Notes: generated by a model from the letters alone, not told the origin. A stretch of DNA of 64,000 nt from Microscilla marina ATCC 23134 (GCF_000169175.1 NZ_AAWS01000040.1:1-64000), one strand, 5' to 3'. Numbered from the stretch's first letter, positions 27,448 through 35,582 are shown. Program-made: numbers and translations.

Positions 27448-29088
27448 ATGCACATACACGGAAAAAATACTGAACAGCCAGTCAATGCTACTGAGGCGCA
27501 AGCCAAACCCAAAGAAGCGGGTACCCACCAATCGCCGCAAGGCAAAAATGCCCCCCTACAGGCAAAACAACGCCCCTTGCAACGCCACCAAGACCCACCA
27601 CCGCATAACGCCAAGCACCAGCCTGTACAGCGCAAGGCGGCAAAAAAATCGGGAGACATCGCCCAAGTCATGGGGCAACAATACGGGGTTGATACTTCAG
27701 GGCTAGAGTTTAACCACAATTCGTCGTTTCCGGGCAAGGTGGGGGCTGAGGCTACCATACAAGGCAATAAGATTGACTTTGCCCCGGGCAAAGACTCTGA
27801 GGCAAACATTAAACACGAAGTGGGGCACGCCATAGACAACGCCAAACACGGTACACCTAAAGGCGACAAGGTGGTGAACGGGCAAAAAGTAGACACCACC
27901 CGCGAGGCGGCAGCTGACAAGATGATGAATGCGCCACTGCAGCGCAAGGAGGCAACAGATAATGCCCCACAGGTTGGAAAAACGGAAGGGGCATTGCAGC
28001 TTAAAACAGCCGATGAACTTCTTCCAAGGGTAAAGACCCTGGAAAGGTATAATGCCAGGGTTTTATTAAGGTCGGGGGCAAACATTCGCCTTACTTTTAG
28101 CCTGTTTACTGGGTATGCTTATCAAATAAGCCTTGGTGGTACTTCGCCCGACAAAGCAGATGCTATCAAGCGTATCTCTGGATTTATTGCTGAGTCGGGA
28201 ATCGGTGCAAGTGGTTCTTCTGATTTTATGTCAAAGAAAGACATAGAAGCATTGGCAGAAGAGGCAGAAGGAGGCATTGGTATAGACCGTGCTGGAGTAA
28301 CTAAGGGCAGCCTTGGCGAGCAAGCGCCAACTACGGGTAGGCTTAAAAAAGGTCAAAGAAGCGTAAAAGACAAAATAGCTTTGGTAAAAGGTAAGTTTGA
28401 GCCTTATTTGGTGGCAGTCAATTGTACTTATGGCAAAGGCAAAGCAAAGAAACAATTGACCATTAGGTACAATTTTGCCCAAGAGAGTTATGGTTATGTT
28501 ACGGCTATTATAGACGAAGAGGTGTATAGTGAGATGGTGCCCGGGGGGATTCCTCGAAACCGTAAGGATAGAAGCCTTGACTATGGCTCTATGCTCGAGG
28601 ATGAAACATTTGCCCATAGCAAAGGCATGGATCAAGCGCATATATTGAATGCTTTTGATCAGAACCATGAAAAAACAGGTAATAGAAACTTAATGGACAT
28701 TGTTAATCAGTCGCCGCGTAATCAGACTGATGCAGGTGATGCAGCGTCGCTTGCCATGCATCGGGAACACTTTGATAGCATAGCAAAACTGGCAGGTGAA
28801 GGACCTCGTTTTCAATGTGTGCGCGATAACATGGAATATTTGAGTAGTCAGACTCGATTTGTAGCAAGGAATACAGGCAAAGGGGGCGGCTTTCTTGCCA
28901 TTACTTTTGAAGATCTTGCCGCCTATTGGCGTGAACTGGGAAATGCCTATGATATTCCAGATAGCGCCGTGGCAGCTATGTTAAATCATTTTTATCAAAA
29001 TCCAAAAGAAGGAGATGCCAAAAAGAATGCAAGGTGTATACAGGCGATAGAGGAACTTCAAGGAGGCGATATTCTATTGAGGGAGTAA
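27448..29088 (+). CDS. DUF4157 (eCIS-associated) protein, candidate polymorphic toxin
   Basis: A 546-residue protein with no signal peptide. Residues 1-70 are a disordered Gln/Pro/Lys/His-rich leader. The DUF4157 core follows (about 75-165): VDTSGLEFNHNSSFPGKVGA, GNKIDFAPG and the metallopeptidase-like HEVGH at 123-127, an intact HExxH. DUF4157 domains commonly head cargo of extracellular contractile injection systems and other polymorphic toxins. The C-terminal 380 residues match no family I can name. A stretch at 394-425 (DQAHIL, then GNRNLMD and NQSPRNQ) vaguely resembles a His-Me finger nuclease core, with H398 as the base. No immunity gene is adjacent. A perfect -7 octamer (TACTTTTG, 27431-27438) lies only 9 bp before the ATG, so either the start is odd or the match is chance. 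It sits between hsdR and hsdS. Confidence 0.75.
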   Translation: MHIHGKNTEQPVNATEAQAKPKEAGTHQSPQGKNAPLQAKQRPLQRHQDPPPHNAKHQPVQRKAAKKSGDIAQVMGQQYGVDTSGLEFNHNSSFPGKVGAEATIQGNKIDFAPGKDSEANIKHEVGHAIDNAKHGTPKGDKVVNGQKVDTTREAAADKMMNAPLQRKEATDNAPQVGKTEGALQLKTADELLPRVKTLERYNARVLLRSGANIRLTFSLFTGYAYQISLGGTSPDKADAIKRISGFIAESGIGASGSSDFMSKKDIEALAEEAEGGIGIDRAGVTKGSLGEQAPTTGRLKKGQRSVKDKIALVKGKFEPYLVAVNCTYGKGKAKKQLTIRYNFAQESYGYVTAIIDEEVYSEMVPGGIPRNRKDRSLDYGSMLEDETFAHSKGMDQAHILNAFDQNHEKTGNRNLMDIVNQSPRNQTDAGDAASLAMHREHFDSIAKLAGEGPRFQCVRDNMEYLSSQTRFVARNTGKGGGFLAITFEDLAAYWRELGNAYDIPDSAVAAMLNHFYQNPKEGDAKKNARCIQAIEELQGGDILLRE

Positions 29089-29404
29089 GCTGTTGGCGCT
29101 GGGGCAGCACAAGCGTAATAGAGGGAACTACCAATGGCGCCCATTTTAGCACTTTGCAACCCCGGGATTAGTTAGCTTTTTCTCAAATATGCAAATTTAA
29201 AAGCCGCCCACAATTATAAACACTGGGGTTTGCGGATAAAATAAAGCGCAAGCTTGCCCGCAAACCCCAGTGTTCATATTGCCCCTTAAGCGGTGAAAAT
29301 AAATTAAGAATTGGTCAATTACGAATGCACTCTGCACCTAAGCCAATGCATTGTAAAAATCTGTAGTTGCTTATAGAGCTGCCTTCAACTTGCCTCCATA
29401 AAGG
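29089..29404. other. Convergent intergenic region between the DUF4157 gene and hsdS
   Basis: No gene in 316 bp. The main feature is a 17-bp perfect inverted repeat at 29219-29274. A short piece near 29310 (TTGGTCAATTACGAATGCA) resembles the ATTCGTAATTC repeat family. Confidence 0.5.
29219..29274. repeat. Perfect 17-bp inverted repeat (possible bidirectional terminator)
   Basis: AACACTGGGGTTTGCGG (29219-29235) and its exact complement (29258-29274) enclose a 22-bp spacer that itself contains GCAAGCTTGC. It lies between converging transcripts, as a terminator might, but no T run follows, so another role such as a mobile-element end is possible. Confidence 0.55.
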
Positions 29405-30679
29405 CTACCCCACCCTTACTTTACCCGTCAGCAATTGTTGCATCAAGCCTTTTTTGAGCCCTTGGTAAGCTTCCTTTTTCTCGGCGAGCAGCTCCAGCTT
29501 TTCGTCTACTCCACCCAGGATGTCGGCAATTTCTTGTTGTTCGGCGAGGGGGGGGATCACTATAGGAAAGTGTTCTACATCTTTTTTGGTAATATTAGGA
29601 TCTTTTCTGCTACTTGCTGCAAATTTCTTCCATACTTCTACTTTAGCATTTAGCCAAGCCAAAATAAATTCTGGATATATATTGTCGCTTTTTATATTCA
29701 AAGCTGATATAGCTTGATTTGTTGTAGCTTCTATTTTAAGTAAGCCTGTTCGCCCAATTTGATTGAATCCCCCATACATAGCTACCAGTACCGTATTTTT
29801 GGGTAGTAAATTACAGGATGTCTCTTTGAGTGCTAAAGAAGTGATTTTCTCTTCAGTATCTTCTATGATTGAATTGTTTAAATCTAATGTCTTAACCCAA
29901 GGAATATGTCCATTGGTAAAATATTCTTCTTGTTTACTCCTTAGAGGGGTACCACCTGCTGAAACCTTGGCTATATCCCCCAACTTCACCACCTCCCAAC
30001 TCTCCGGAATCTCGCCCAAAGGCGAAGCTTTGAAGCTAGTATGCCCCAAACCACGGGTGAACAAGCGCTGCATCAGGCCTTTTTTGAGTTGTTGGGTATG
30101 GGCAAGGCGCTCGTCTATAGTGGCAATCTTTTCATCTACCGTGCTGAGAATATCGGCAATTTCTTGTTGTTCGGCGAGGGGGGGGATCACTATAGGAAAG
30201 TGTTCTACATCTTTTTTGGTAATATTAGGATCTTTTCTGCTACTTGCTGCAAATTTCTTCCATACTTCTACTTTAGCATTTAGCCAAGCCAAAATAAATT
30301 CTGGATATATATTGTCGCTTTTTATATTCAAAGCTGATATAGCTTGATTTGTTGTAGCTTCTATTTTAAGTAAGCCTGTTCGCCCAATTTGATTGAATCC
30401 CCCATACATAGCTACCAGTACCGTATTTTTGGGTAGTAAATTACAGGATGTCTCTTTGAGTGCTAAAGAAGTGATTTTCTCTTCAGTATCTTCTATGATT
30501 GAATTGTTTAAATCTAATGTCTTAACCCAAGGAATATGTCCATTGGTAAAATATTCTTCTTGTTTACTCCTTAGAGGGGTACCACCTGCTGAAACCTTGG
30601 CTATATCCCCCAACTTCACCACCTCCCAATCCTCCGGAATCTCACCCAGTGGAGAGTCTTTGTATCCTGCTCGCTTCAT
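29405..30679 (-). CDS. hsdS: Type I restriction specificity subunit with two identical TRDs
   Basis: A 424-residue HsdS. It has the usual two target-recognition domains, each followed by a conserved helical spacer (LAEQQEIADIL...VDEK...LKKGLMQ). Residues about 18-175 and 228-385 are identical, and the underlying DNA is identical over 477 bp (29523-29999 and 30153-30629). TRD1 and TRD2 therefore should read the same half-site, giving a symmetric bipartite target rather than the normal asymmetric one. The TRD DNA is AT-rich while the spacers are GC-richer. The gene begins inside the stop codon of hsdM (TAATG overlap), so the two are translated together. Confidence 0.95.
   Translation of the reverse strand: MKRAGYKDSPLGEIPEDWEVVKLGDIAKVSAGGTPLRSKQEEYFTNGHIPWVKTLDLNNSIIEDTEEKITSLALKETSCNLLPKNTVLVAMYGGFNQIGRTGLLKIEATTNQAISALNIKSDNIYPEFILAWLNAKVEVWKKFAASSRKDPNITKKDVEHFPIVIPPLAEQQEIADILSTVDEKIATIDERLAHTQQLKKGLMQRLFTRGLGHTSFKASPLGEIPESWEVVKLGDIAKVSAGGTPLRSKQEEYFTNGHIPWVKTLDLNNSIIEDTEEKITSLALKETSCNLLPKNTVLVAMYGGFNQIGRTGLLKIEATTNQAISALNIKSDNIYPEFILAWLNAKVEVWKKFAASSRKDPNITKKDVEHFPIVIPPLAEQQEIADILGGVDEKLELLAEKKEAYQGLKKGLMQQLLTGKVRVG
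29523..29999 (-). repeat. 477-bp direct repeat inside hsdS, copy for TRD2
   Basis: Exact match to 30153-30629, offset 630 bp. It encodes the C-terminal recognition domain. Flanking bases differ at once (TG against TA to the left, AACT against AATC to the right), so the identity has sharp borders that suggest a recent gene conversion or duplication. Confidence 0.95.
30153..30629 (-). repeat. 477-bp direct repeat inside hsdS, copy for TRD1
   Basis: Exact match to 29523-29999; encodes the N-terminal recognition domain. An exact repeat of this length can also recombine, with loss of one TRD. Confidence 0.95.
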
Positions 30680-32253
30680 TATGATTGTATTTTCCTTAAA
30701 AAATCCGCAATTTTCACATCAATGTCCCGGTCGCGCACTTCAATATCGGCAATGCGTTGTTTTACCTCGTCAATGTCTACTTCGGGCTCAGGCTCGCTGG
30801 TGTCTACATAGCGCGAAATATTGAGGTTATAATCGTTTTCGGCAATCTCTTCGAGCGGCACTACGCGCATATATTTATCTACATCGGCGAGCACCTCATA
30901 GGCTTTCACTATCTTGTCGATGTGGGTGTCCAGCAATTGGTTTTGTTTTTTGCCCTCCTGGTAGTCGCGGCTTGCCTCTACTATAGCCACCCTGCCTTTT
31001 TGTGCGGGGTTTTTGTCCTTGTTGAGCAGCCATATCGCCGCCGGAATGCCCGTGTTGTAAAACAAAGCACTGGGCAAACCCACAATGCCCTCTACCAAAT
31101 CGGCCTGGAGCAAAGCTTGGCGTATTTTGCCCTCGCTGCCCCCCCTAAAGAGCGTGCCGTGGGGCAACACCACCCCAGCTTTGCCGTCTTGCCGCAAAGA
31201 CGCGAGCATGTGTTGCAAAAATGCGAGATCGGCGTAGCCCCGTGGGGGCACTCCATACACCAACCGCCCAAAAGGGTCGCTTACCTCTTTGGCGTAGTTG
31301 GGGGTCTTTTTTTTCTTTTTCTTTGCATCTGGGGTGCGGTCCTGGTCGTTGTTTTCTTCTTCGGCGGCATTTTCGGCGGGCGTCCACCAACCATTCATCG
31401 AGAAGGGAGGGTTGGCAATCACCCGGTCAAACACTTGCAAACCCTTTTGGGCGTCAGCGTGTCGAGGGTTGGTCAGGGTGTCGCCTTTTTGCAAGTCGGC
31501 ACTCTCAAAATTGTGCAAAATCATATTCAACTTGCCAATCGCCCAGGTGCTCAGGTTTTTTTCTTGCCCAAACAAGGCAATGTCTACCACCCCGCCTTTG
31601 ATGCCCTCGGGTTGGTTGGCCACGTAGCGCGCCGACTCTATGAGCATACCGCCCGAACCACAAGTAGGGTCGTATACGCGGTGTCCCGGTTGGGGCTTTA
31701 TCAGGCGCACTATCAGGTTTACCACCCCGCGCGGGGTATAAAATTCGCCCCCTTTTTTGCCCGCATCATCGGCAAACTGCTTGATCAAATACTCGTAAGC
31801 ATCGCCCAGCAAATCGCCCGATTCCAGGTCTTTGTTTTGCAGCGAGTGCTTGTTGAAGTGGCGCAGCAAACGTTGCAGTACCTCGTTCGACAACACCTCC
31901 TTGTCGCCAAACTTGATGGCGGTCATTACTCCTTCCAGGCTTTGGTTTTCGCGTTCTATAGCCCCAAAAGCCTTGTCGAGGGCAATGCCTATGTTTTCGG
32001 TTTGCTCGATTAAGTATTGCCAACGTGCTTCGGGGGGCATCTTAAAATATACCTCCTCTTCGGCGTCTTCGCGGCTTAAGCTTTCTTTGTCCATTTTTTG
32101 GGCTACTTCCTCTTCAAACACATCATTGGAGCGTTTCAGAAACAGTAAACCAAATATATAATTCTTAAAGTCAGACGAGTCGGTGCTGCCCCGCAATATG
32201 TCGGCAGAGTCCCACAACCACCCCTCAAGTGTCTCTAGCGTAAGTTTGCTCAT
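30679..32253 (-). CDS. hsdM: Type I restriction-modification methyltransferase subunit
   Basis: A 524-residue N6-adenine methyltransferase. The N-terminal helical HsdM_N domain (LEGWLWDSADILRGSTDSSDFKNYIFGLLFLKR) is followed by the SAM-binding motif DPTCGSGGML at 195-204 and the catalytic NPPF at 281-284. A Lys-rich, low-complexity insert lies at about 305-320, just after the catalytic motif. With HsdS it methylates adenines in both strands of the target; with HsdR it forms the restriction complex. It overlaps the hsdS start by one base. A repeat copy lies immediately upstream, so the promoter must be within or beyond it. Confidence 0.96.
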   Translation of the reverse strand: MSKLTLETLEGWLWDSADILRGSTDSSDFKNYIFGLLFLKRSNDVFEEEVAQKMDKESLSREDAEEEVYFKMPPEARWQYLIEQTENIGIALDKAFGAIERENQSLEGVMTAIKFGDKEVLSNEVLQRLLRHFNKHSLQNKDLESGDLLGDAYEYLIKQFADDAGKKGGEFYTPRGVVNLIVRLIKPQPGHRVYDPTCGSGGMLIESARYVANQPEGIKGGVVDIALFGQEKNLSTWAIGKLNMILHNFESADLQKGDTLTNPRHADAQKGLQVFDRVIANPPFSMNGWWTPAENAAEEENNDQDRTPDAKKKKKKTPNYAKEVSDPFGRLVYGVPPRGYADLAFLQHMLASLRQDGKAGVVLPHGTLFRGGSEGKIRQALLQADLVEGIVGLPSALFYNTGIPAAIWLLNKDKNPAQKGRVAIVEASRDYQEGKKQNQLLDTHIDKIVKAYEVLADVDKYMRVVPLEEIAENDYNLNISRYVDTSEPEPEVDIDEVKQRIADIEVRDRDIDVKIADFLRKIQS

Positions 32254-32280
32254 ATTATATCTTTTTTGTTCTTTGTGTAG

Positions 32281-32685
32281 TTTTAGCCTTTAGCTTTTTT
32301 TTAACTGTTTGTAGGGAGCCATTAGCCTTTAGCTTTTTTTTGATCTTGGTGTAGCTTTAGCCTTTGTTTGGCTGTTTGTATTGAGCTTTTAGCTTTTTTT
32401 TGAGCTACGTATAGCTTTAGCCTTTAGCTTTTTTTTGACTGTTTGTATTGAGCTTTTAGCTTTTGTTTAACTGTTTGTAGGGAGCCATTAGCCTTTAGCT
32501 TTTTCTTGAGCTGTTTTTAGCCTTTAGCTTTTTTTTGAGCTACGATGGGCTTTTAGCCTTAAATTATCATATTTGAGAATTAGTTAGGAATCGGTAACCC
32601 GCAGTTTCAGCTGCGCTTCGCGCCCATTCGTAATTCGTAATTCACTCATTCGTAATTCCTTCATTCGTAATTAAACAACTCGTAA
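32281..32685 (+). repeat. Interspersed intergenic repeat, copy 3
   Basis: Same design as at 20901: TTTTAGCCTTTAGC, CTGTTTGTAGGGAGC and GAGCTACG units, then AAATTATCATATTTGAGAAT, CTGCGCTTCGCGCCC, and a short run of ATTCGTAATTC. It starts 28 bp upstream of the hsdM start. Confidence 0.78.
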
Positions 32686-32829
32686 TAGAAGCTACCAACT
32701 TACAAGTAATGTATTTATTCAGGATTTTAAAAATTTTATGAATACTTTACTGTCACCTCGAGTCCTAATTTCGTTGAAGAATACAAGTCTCCAGACTTGT
32801 TTGCGAATGCAAAGCTATAGTTACTAAAA

Positions 32830-32860
32830 GCACCGATATGCATCGGCATCTAAGGACTTG
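32830..32860 (+). repeat. Short dispersed hairpin motif, copy 2
   Basis: GCACCGATATGCATCGGCAT followed by CTAAGGACTTG, nearly the same as 23683-23713. The inner CCGATATGCATCGG is a small palindromic hairpin. Confidence 0.5.
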
Positions 32861-32871
32861 AGGCTGTAAAG

Positions 32872-32910
32872 GCTACCGACTCCGGACTAATTAACTCCGG
32901 ACTAATCACT
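32872..32910 (+). repeat. 39-bp direct repeat, first copy
   Basis: GCTACCGACTCCGGACTAAT continues with TAACTCCGGACTAATCACT; the same 39 bases occur at 32965-33003. Each copy contains two tandem ACTCCGGACTAAT units. Confidence 0.75.
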
Positions 32911-32964
32911 TGTTTTGCGACTGCAAAGCCAACCCTTATGGAATACTTAAAACAGCGTGGGAGA

Positions 32965-33003
32965 GCTACCGACTCCGGACTAATTAACTCCGGACTAATC
33001 ACT
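32965..33003 (+). repeat. 39-bp direct repeat, second copy
   Basis: Same sequence as 32872-32910, 54 bp after the end of the first copy. Confidence 0.75.
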
Positions 33004-33328
33004 CCGCCTCGCCTGCTCCGAGCTTGTCCTCGGAGGGCAGTGTCTTCACGCCCGATCGAAACTTCATACTTTGCAAGCTTCAGAGAGGTTTCTCATTTTT
33101 TATAAGAATGCCCTATCTAAACAAGGCTCTTATAAAGAATTGGGCTGAAGGGTGATTGTATGCTCATGTTTGCTCTTCACTAGGGCAACCATTCCGATAA
33201 ATCGCGAACTTCCATTGCATTACAGCAAGGGATTGCCCCTACATTTATCACTTTAAACTATACGTAAACACCTGTATATCAGAAATTTTAAAAACTTCGT
33301 ACACGCTTAAAATGTATCCGCAGGATGC

Positions 33329-33676
33329 TTAGGAACGTGATCGCCCCGTAAACGGGATTTCGGGCGTAGCCCTCAACAATAACCCCGATAAGAAATCGGT
33401 GAAGCTGTCCGGTTTAGAACATATTAGCTTCGCAGAGCTTGAACTTCGTTCTGCGGTTCTCTTTCCTGACTTTCGTTACCCTGGCAGTTCCGCCGGGACT
33501 ATGAGCTTTTATTGTCCGTGGTACCACGGTCTGGCTCAACATCCCCGGATGTTGCCTTGCCCGCAAACCGATAGCTGCAGCTTTGCTGCGCTGAGCTCTG
33601 CCAAAGGCTAAAAGTGCCTCAATCAGCCTTGAGTTTATGCCCTCAATCTCGACACTTATTTTGAACATGTTCCTTA
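33329..33676. mobile_element. MITE-like element, copy A
   Basis: The left end TTAGGAACGTGATC (33329-33342) and the inverted right end GAACATGTTCCTTA (33663-33676) are terminal inverted repeats matching at 12 of 14 positions. The interior contains small palindromes (CCCCGTAAACGGG, ATCCCCGGAT) and the GTACCACGG motif. The 44362-44693 copy is the same element in reverse orientation. No transposase is encoded; the length of about 340 bp and the inverted ends fit a non-autonomous element. Confidence 0.65.
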
Positions 33677-33782
33677 ATAAGAGCCATAAACAAAACCATT
33701 GACTTGCCTATTTGATAAAATACAACGGGGCTATTTTAAGCGAAGCGATAATTGTATAACTTGCCCTTGAACGAAAGTTAAA

Positions 33783-33919
33783 AACTCAAGTTACGCAGTT
33801 TTCTGAAGGTCACCTGTTTCTATTGTTGAACGGCTATATTGTTGCGCAATGCGTAGCCAAACCATTGAGCAATAAAGCCGTATGACCATCAAAATAAGTA
33901 GGTCTGCGTAACTTCAGTT
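33783..33919. mobile_element. Palindromic MITE-like element with AACTnAAGTTACGCA ends
   Basis: AACTCAAGTTACGCA at 33783-33797 matches the reverse complement of TGCGTAACTTCAGTT at 33905-33919 at 14 of 15 positions. The interior also pairs (ACGGCTATATTGTTGCG with CAATAAAGCCGT), so nearly all 137 bp form an imperfect hairpin. A solo end of the same type is at 23186-23200. Confidence 0.55.
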
Positions 33920-33970
33920 AAAAAAATAAACAATTGAGTACTTGCTCTTAGAACTAACAATCACCAAAAT

Positions 33971-34663
33971 ATGCCGGAGGTACAATACGGGAATACGACT
34001 ATCCACTACAGCCTGGCAACCAAGGCAGGGCTGCATTCGCACTACATCGTGATAGAAAAAGGCAAGGGAGTAGTGCTTAAGGGAGCGCCTGTATCTCTAG
34101 AAGAATCGCAAACCCTGGTGTTGCAAAAAGCCCGGTGGATTCTCGAAAAGCTCAGACTGACCGAGGCACTCCCTGCCGATGAAATAGTGACAGGAGCGCG
34201 CAGGGCTTACTTGGGTCGTCATTATTACATTGCCCTCCATATAGACGAGGGTGCCCCCCACATCGACATTGTTTTTACCGGGTCGCAGTTTAAGGTCAGC
34301 CTGCCTCCGGCTTTGTACACACCCCCTCGTTTGGCGACAGCTTTTGAGCAGTATTTGCACCAAAAAGCGATAGAGAAAATAACCCCCAGGGTAAAAAAAT
34401 GGGCAAAAGTAACGGGCTGGCAATACAATGCGCTTAAGTTTAGGCGGCTCGACAAACGCTGGGGGAGCTGTACGCCTACCAACAACATTGTGATCAATAC
34501 GGCTGCCATTCGGTTGCCCTACAAGCTGATAGATTACCTCATTGTGCACGAGTTGGCGCATACGCAGGTAAAAAATCACTCTCCAGTCTTTTGGGCGAAG
34601 GTGGCTATGCATTTGCCCCATTGGAAGGCGCTGGATGGGCAAATAGGGGAGGTAAAGCTGTAG
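33971..34663 (+). CDS. YgjP/SprT-like zinc metallopeptidase (DUF45)
   Basis: A 230-residue protein of the YgjP-like (M48/DUF45) family. Zinc-site motif HELAH is at residues 193-197, with the third ligand expected at H203 (KNHSPVFW). The family-typical RWGSC is at 163-167. The N-terminal half is the usual beta-rich region. Genes of this family are often found next to type I restriction systems, which fits here: hsdM lies to the left, although a 1.7-kb repeat region separates them and this gene runs in the opposite direction. A role in turnover of restriction subunits is possible but is inference only. Confidence 0.9.
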   Translation: MPEVQYGNTTIHYSLATKAGLHSHYIVIEKGKGVVLKGAPVSLEESQTLVLQKARWILEKLRLTEALPADEIVTGARRAYLGRHYYIALHIDEGAPHIDIVFTGSQFKVSLPPALYTPPRLATAFEQYLHQKAIEKITPRVKKWAKVTGWQYNALKFRRLDKRWGSCTPTNNIVINTAAIRLPYKLIDYLIVHELAHTQVKNHSPVFWAKVAMHLPHWKALDGQIGEVKL

Positions 34664-34781
34664 ATGGTATACTCACTGCCCGCCACTAAAAGCCAATGAT
34701 GTATATGCCCAATGCGGCTTACATCCACTTGTGTGTTTTTGTTTTACCCAACTGGTGCAGTTGCCGTAAGCGCGTAAGTAT

Positions 34782-34813
34782 TTTGTGGTTTACCAAATAA
34801 AACCATACCTTTG
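34782..34813 (+). promoter_or_regulatory. Bacteroidota-type promoter for the small membrane protein
   Basis: TTTG at 34782-34785, 20 bp, then TACCTTTG at 34806-34813: a full match to the -33/-7 consensus. The start codon lies 21 bp downstream of the -7 element. Confidence 0.7.
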
Positions 34814-34833
34814 CCCCCTAAAATGACAAAAAA

Positions 34834-35259
34834 ATGATGAAATTTATCCTAATCACCAACACTATTTGGTTTGCCCTTGGTTTTCACGCTTTTTCAATCC
34901 GGCATAAAATTTTTGCCAAACTGGTAGTACCCCGAAAAGACAGAGATACCCCCGTATTCACTATTTTAGCCGAGTCGGGGCGGTTTTTGGGTGGGTTTAA
35001 CCTGGCGTTTACCTTGTTCAATATTTTATTGCTTTTCAATCTGGACACTTTCCCCAGCGATAAACAAAGAGCCATTTTGCTGCTGGTATTTGCTATAGCG
35101 CACGGTTCCCAATTTGCGTTTAATGTTCCTATCGCCATTCAAAACACACGGGGCGAAGGAGTATGGCAAGTGCTCAAAGGAACCATGCTATTTATATTTG
35201 TAACAGATTTTGTGATGATGACGCTTAACCTGGCCTTGTCTATATTACTTACCTGGTAG
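34834..35259 (+). CDS. Small four-helix membrane protein, unknown function
   Basis: A 141-residue protein with four predicted transmembrane helices (about residues 3-20, 48-68, 79-98 and 114-140). An in-frame second ATG follows at once, so the start could be one codon later. No family is recognised. A convincing promoter is found just upstream, which supports it as a real single gene. Confidence 0.7.
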   Translation: MMKFILITNTIWFALGFHAFSIRHKIFAKLVVPRKDRDTPVFTILAESGRFLGGFNLAFTLFNILLLFNLDTFPSDKQRAILLLVFAIAHGSQFAFNVPIAIQNTRGEGVWQVLKGTMLFIFVTDFVMMTLNLALSILLTW

Positions 35260-35582
35260 AGAAAACCTATGGATTGTTTGGTTTAATTACGAATGAGAGA
35301 ATTACGAATTATGAATTGACCGTAGGGAACTCTGCGAAGCTTTTTAATTACGAATCGACCAGAGGGAGCTCTGCGAAGCTAATTAGGGAATTACGAATTA
35401 CAAATTACGAATTAGCGCGAAGCGTGGCTAAAGGCTCATCATAGCTCAAGAAAAGGCTAATGGCTAAAAGCTCCCTACAAACAGTTAAACAAAGGCTAAT
35501 AGCTAAAGCTACACCGAGATTAAAAAGGCTAAAAGCCCCCTACAAACAGCTCAAGAAAAAAAGCTAAAACACACCGCTTACT
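35260..35582. other. Convergent intergenic region filled by repeat copy 4
   Basis: The 323 bp between converging genes are almost entirely the interspersed repeat (35284-35572). No separate terminator is seen. Confidence 0.6.
35284..35572 (-). repeat. Interspersed intergenic repeat, copy 4 (inverted)
   Basis: GAATTACGAAT units and GGGAACTCTGCGAAGCTTTT, then GCGCGAAGCGTGGC, then AGCTCAAGAAAAGGCTAATG and CTACAAACAG units: the inverted order of copy 1. Confidence 0.78.

Larger units (their letters stand above)
32254..33970. other. 1.7-kb repeat-dense non-coding region upstream of hsdM
   Basis: No real gene is visible. It holds repeat copy 3, a hairpin motif at 32830-32860, a 39-bp direct repeat (32872-32910 and 32965-33003), a MITE-like element (33329-33676) and a second palindromic element (33783-33919). 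Short frames inside the element at 33329 are considered spurious. The remaining sequence (about 33040-33325) shows no recognisable feature. Confidence 0.6.

Noticed and set aside
27417-28085. A 222-codon frame on the - strand opposite the DUF4157 gene, considered as an immunity gene
   Set aside because: Cys/Ser/Leu-rich composition typical of a shadow frame, and it lies fully within the toxin-like gene.
27448-29088. Possible complete contractile injection system near the DUF4157 gene
   Set aside because: No sheath, tube, baseplate or AAA+ ATPase genes are in the window.
30757-32013. A 418-codon frame on the + strand opposite hsdM
   Set aside because: It is entirely antisense to a well-supported methyltransferase gene and has no family resemblance; the long frame is a by-product of GC-richer codons.
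33399-33668. Short frames inside the MITE-like element, shared with the copy at 44298-44603
   Set aside because: The shared residues (ENRRTKFKLCEAN) reflect conservation of the DNA element; upstream parts do not align as proteins.
23750-34663. Possible BREX, DISARM or other larger defence system around hsdRMS
   Set aside because: Only HsdR, HsdM, HsdS and a YgjP peptidase are present; no signature genes of those systems were found.
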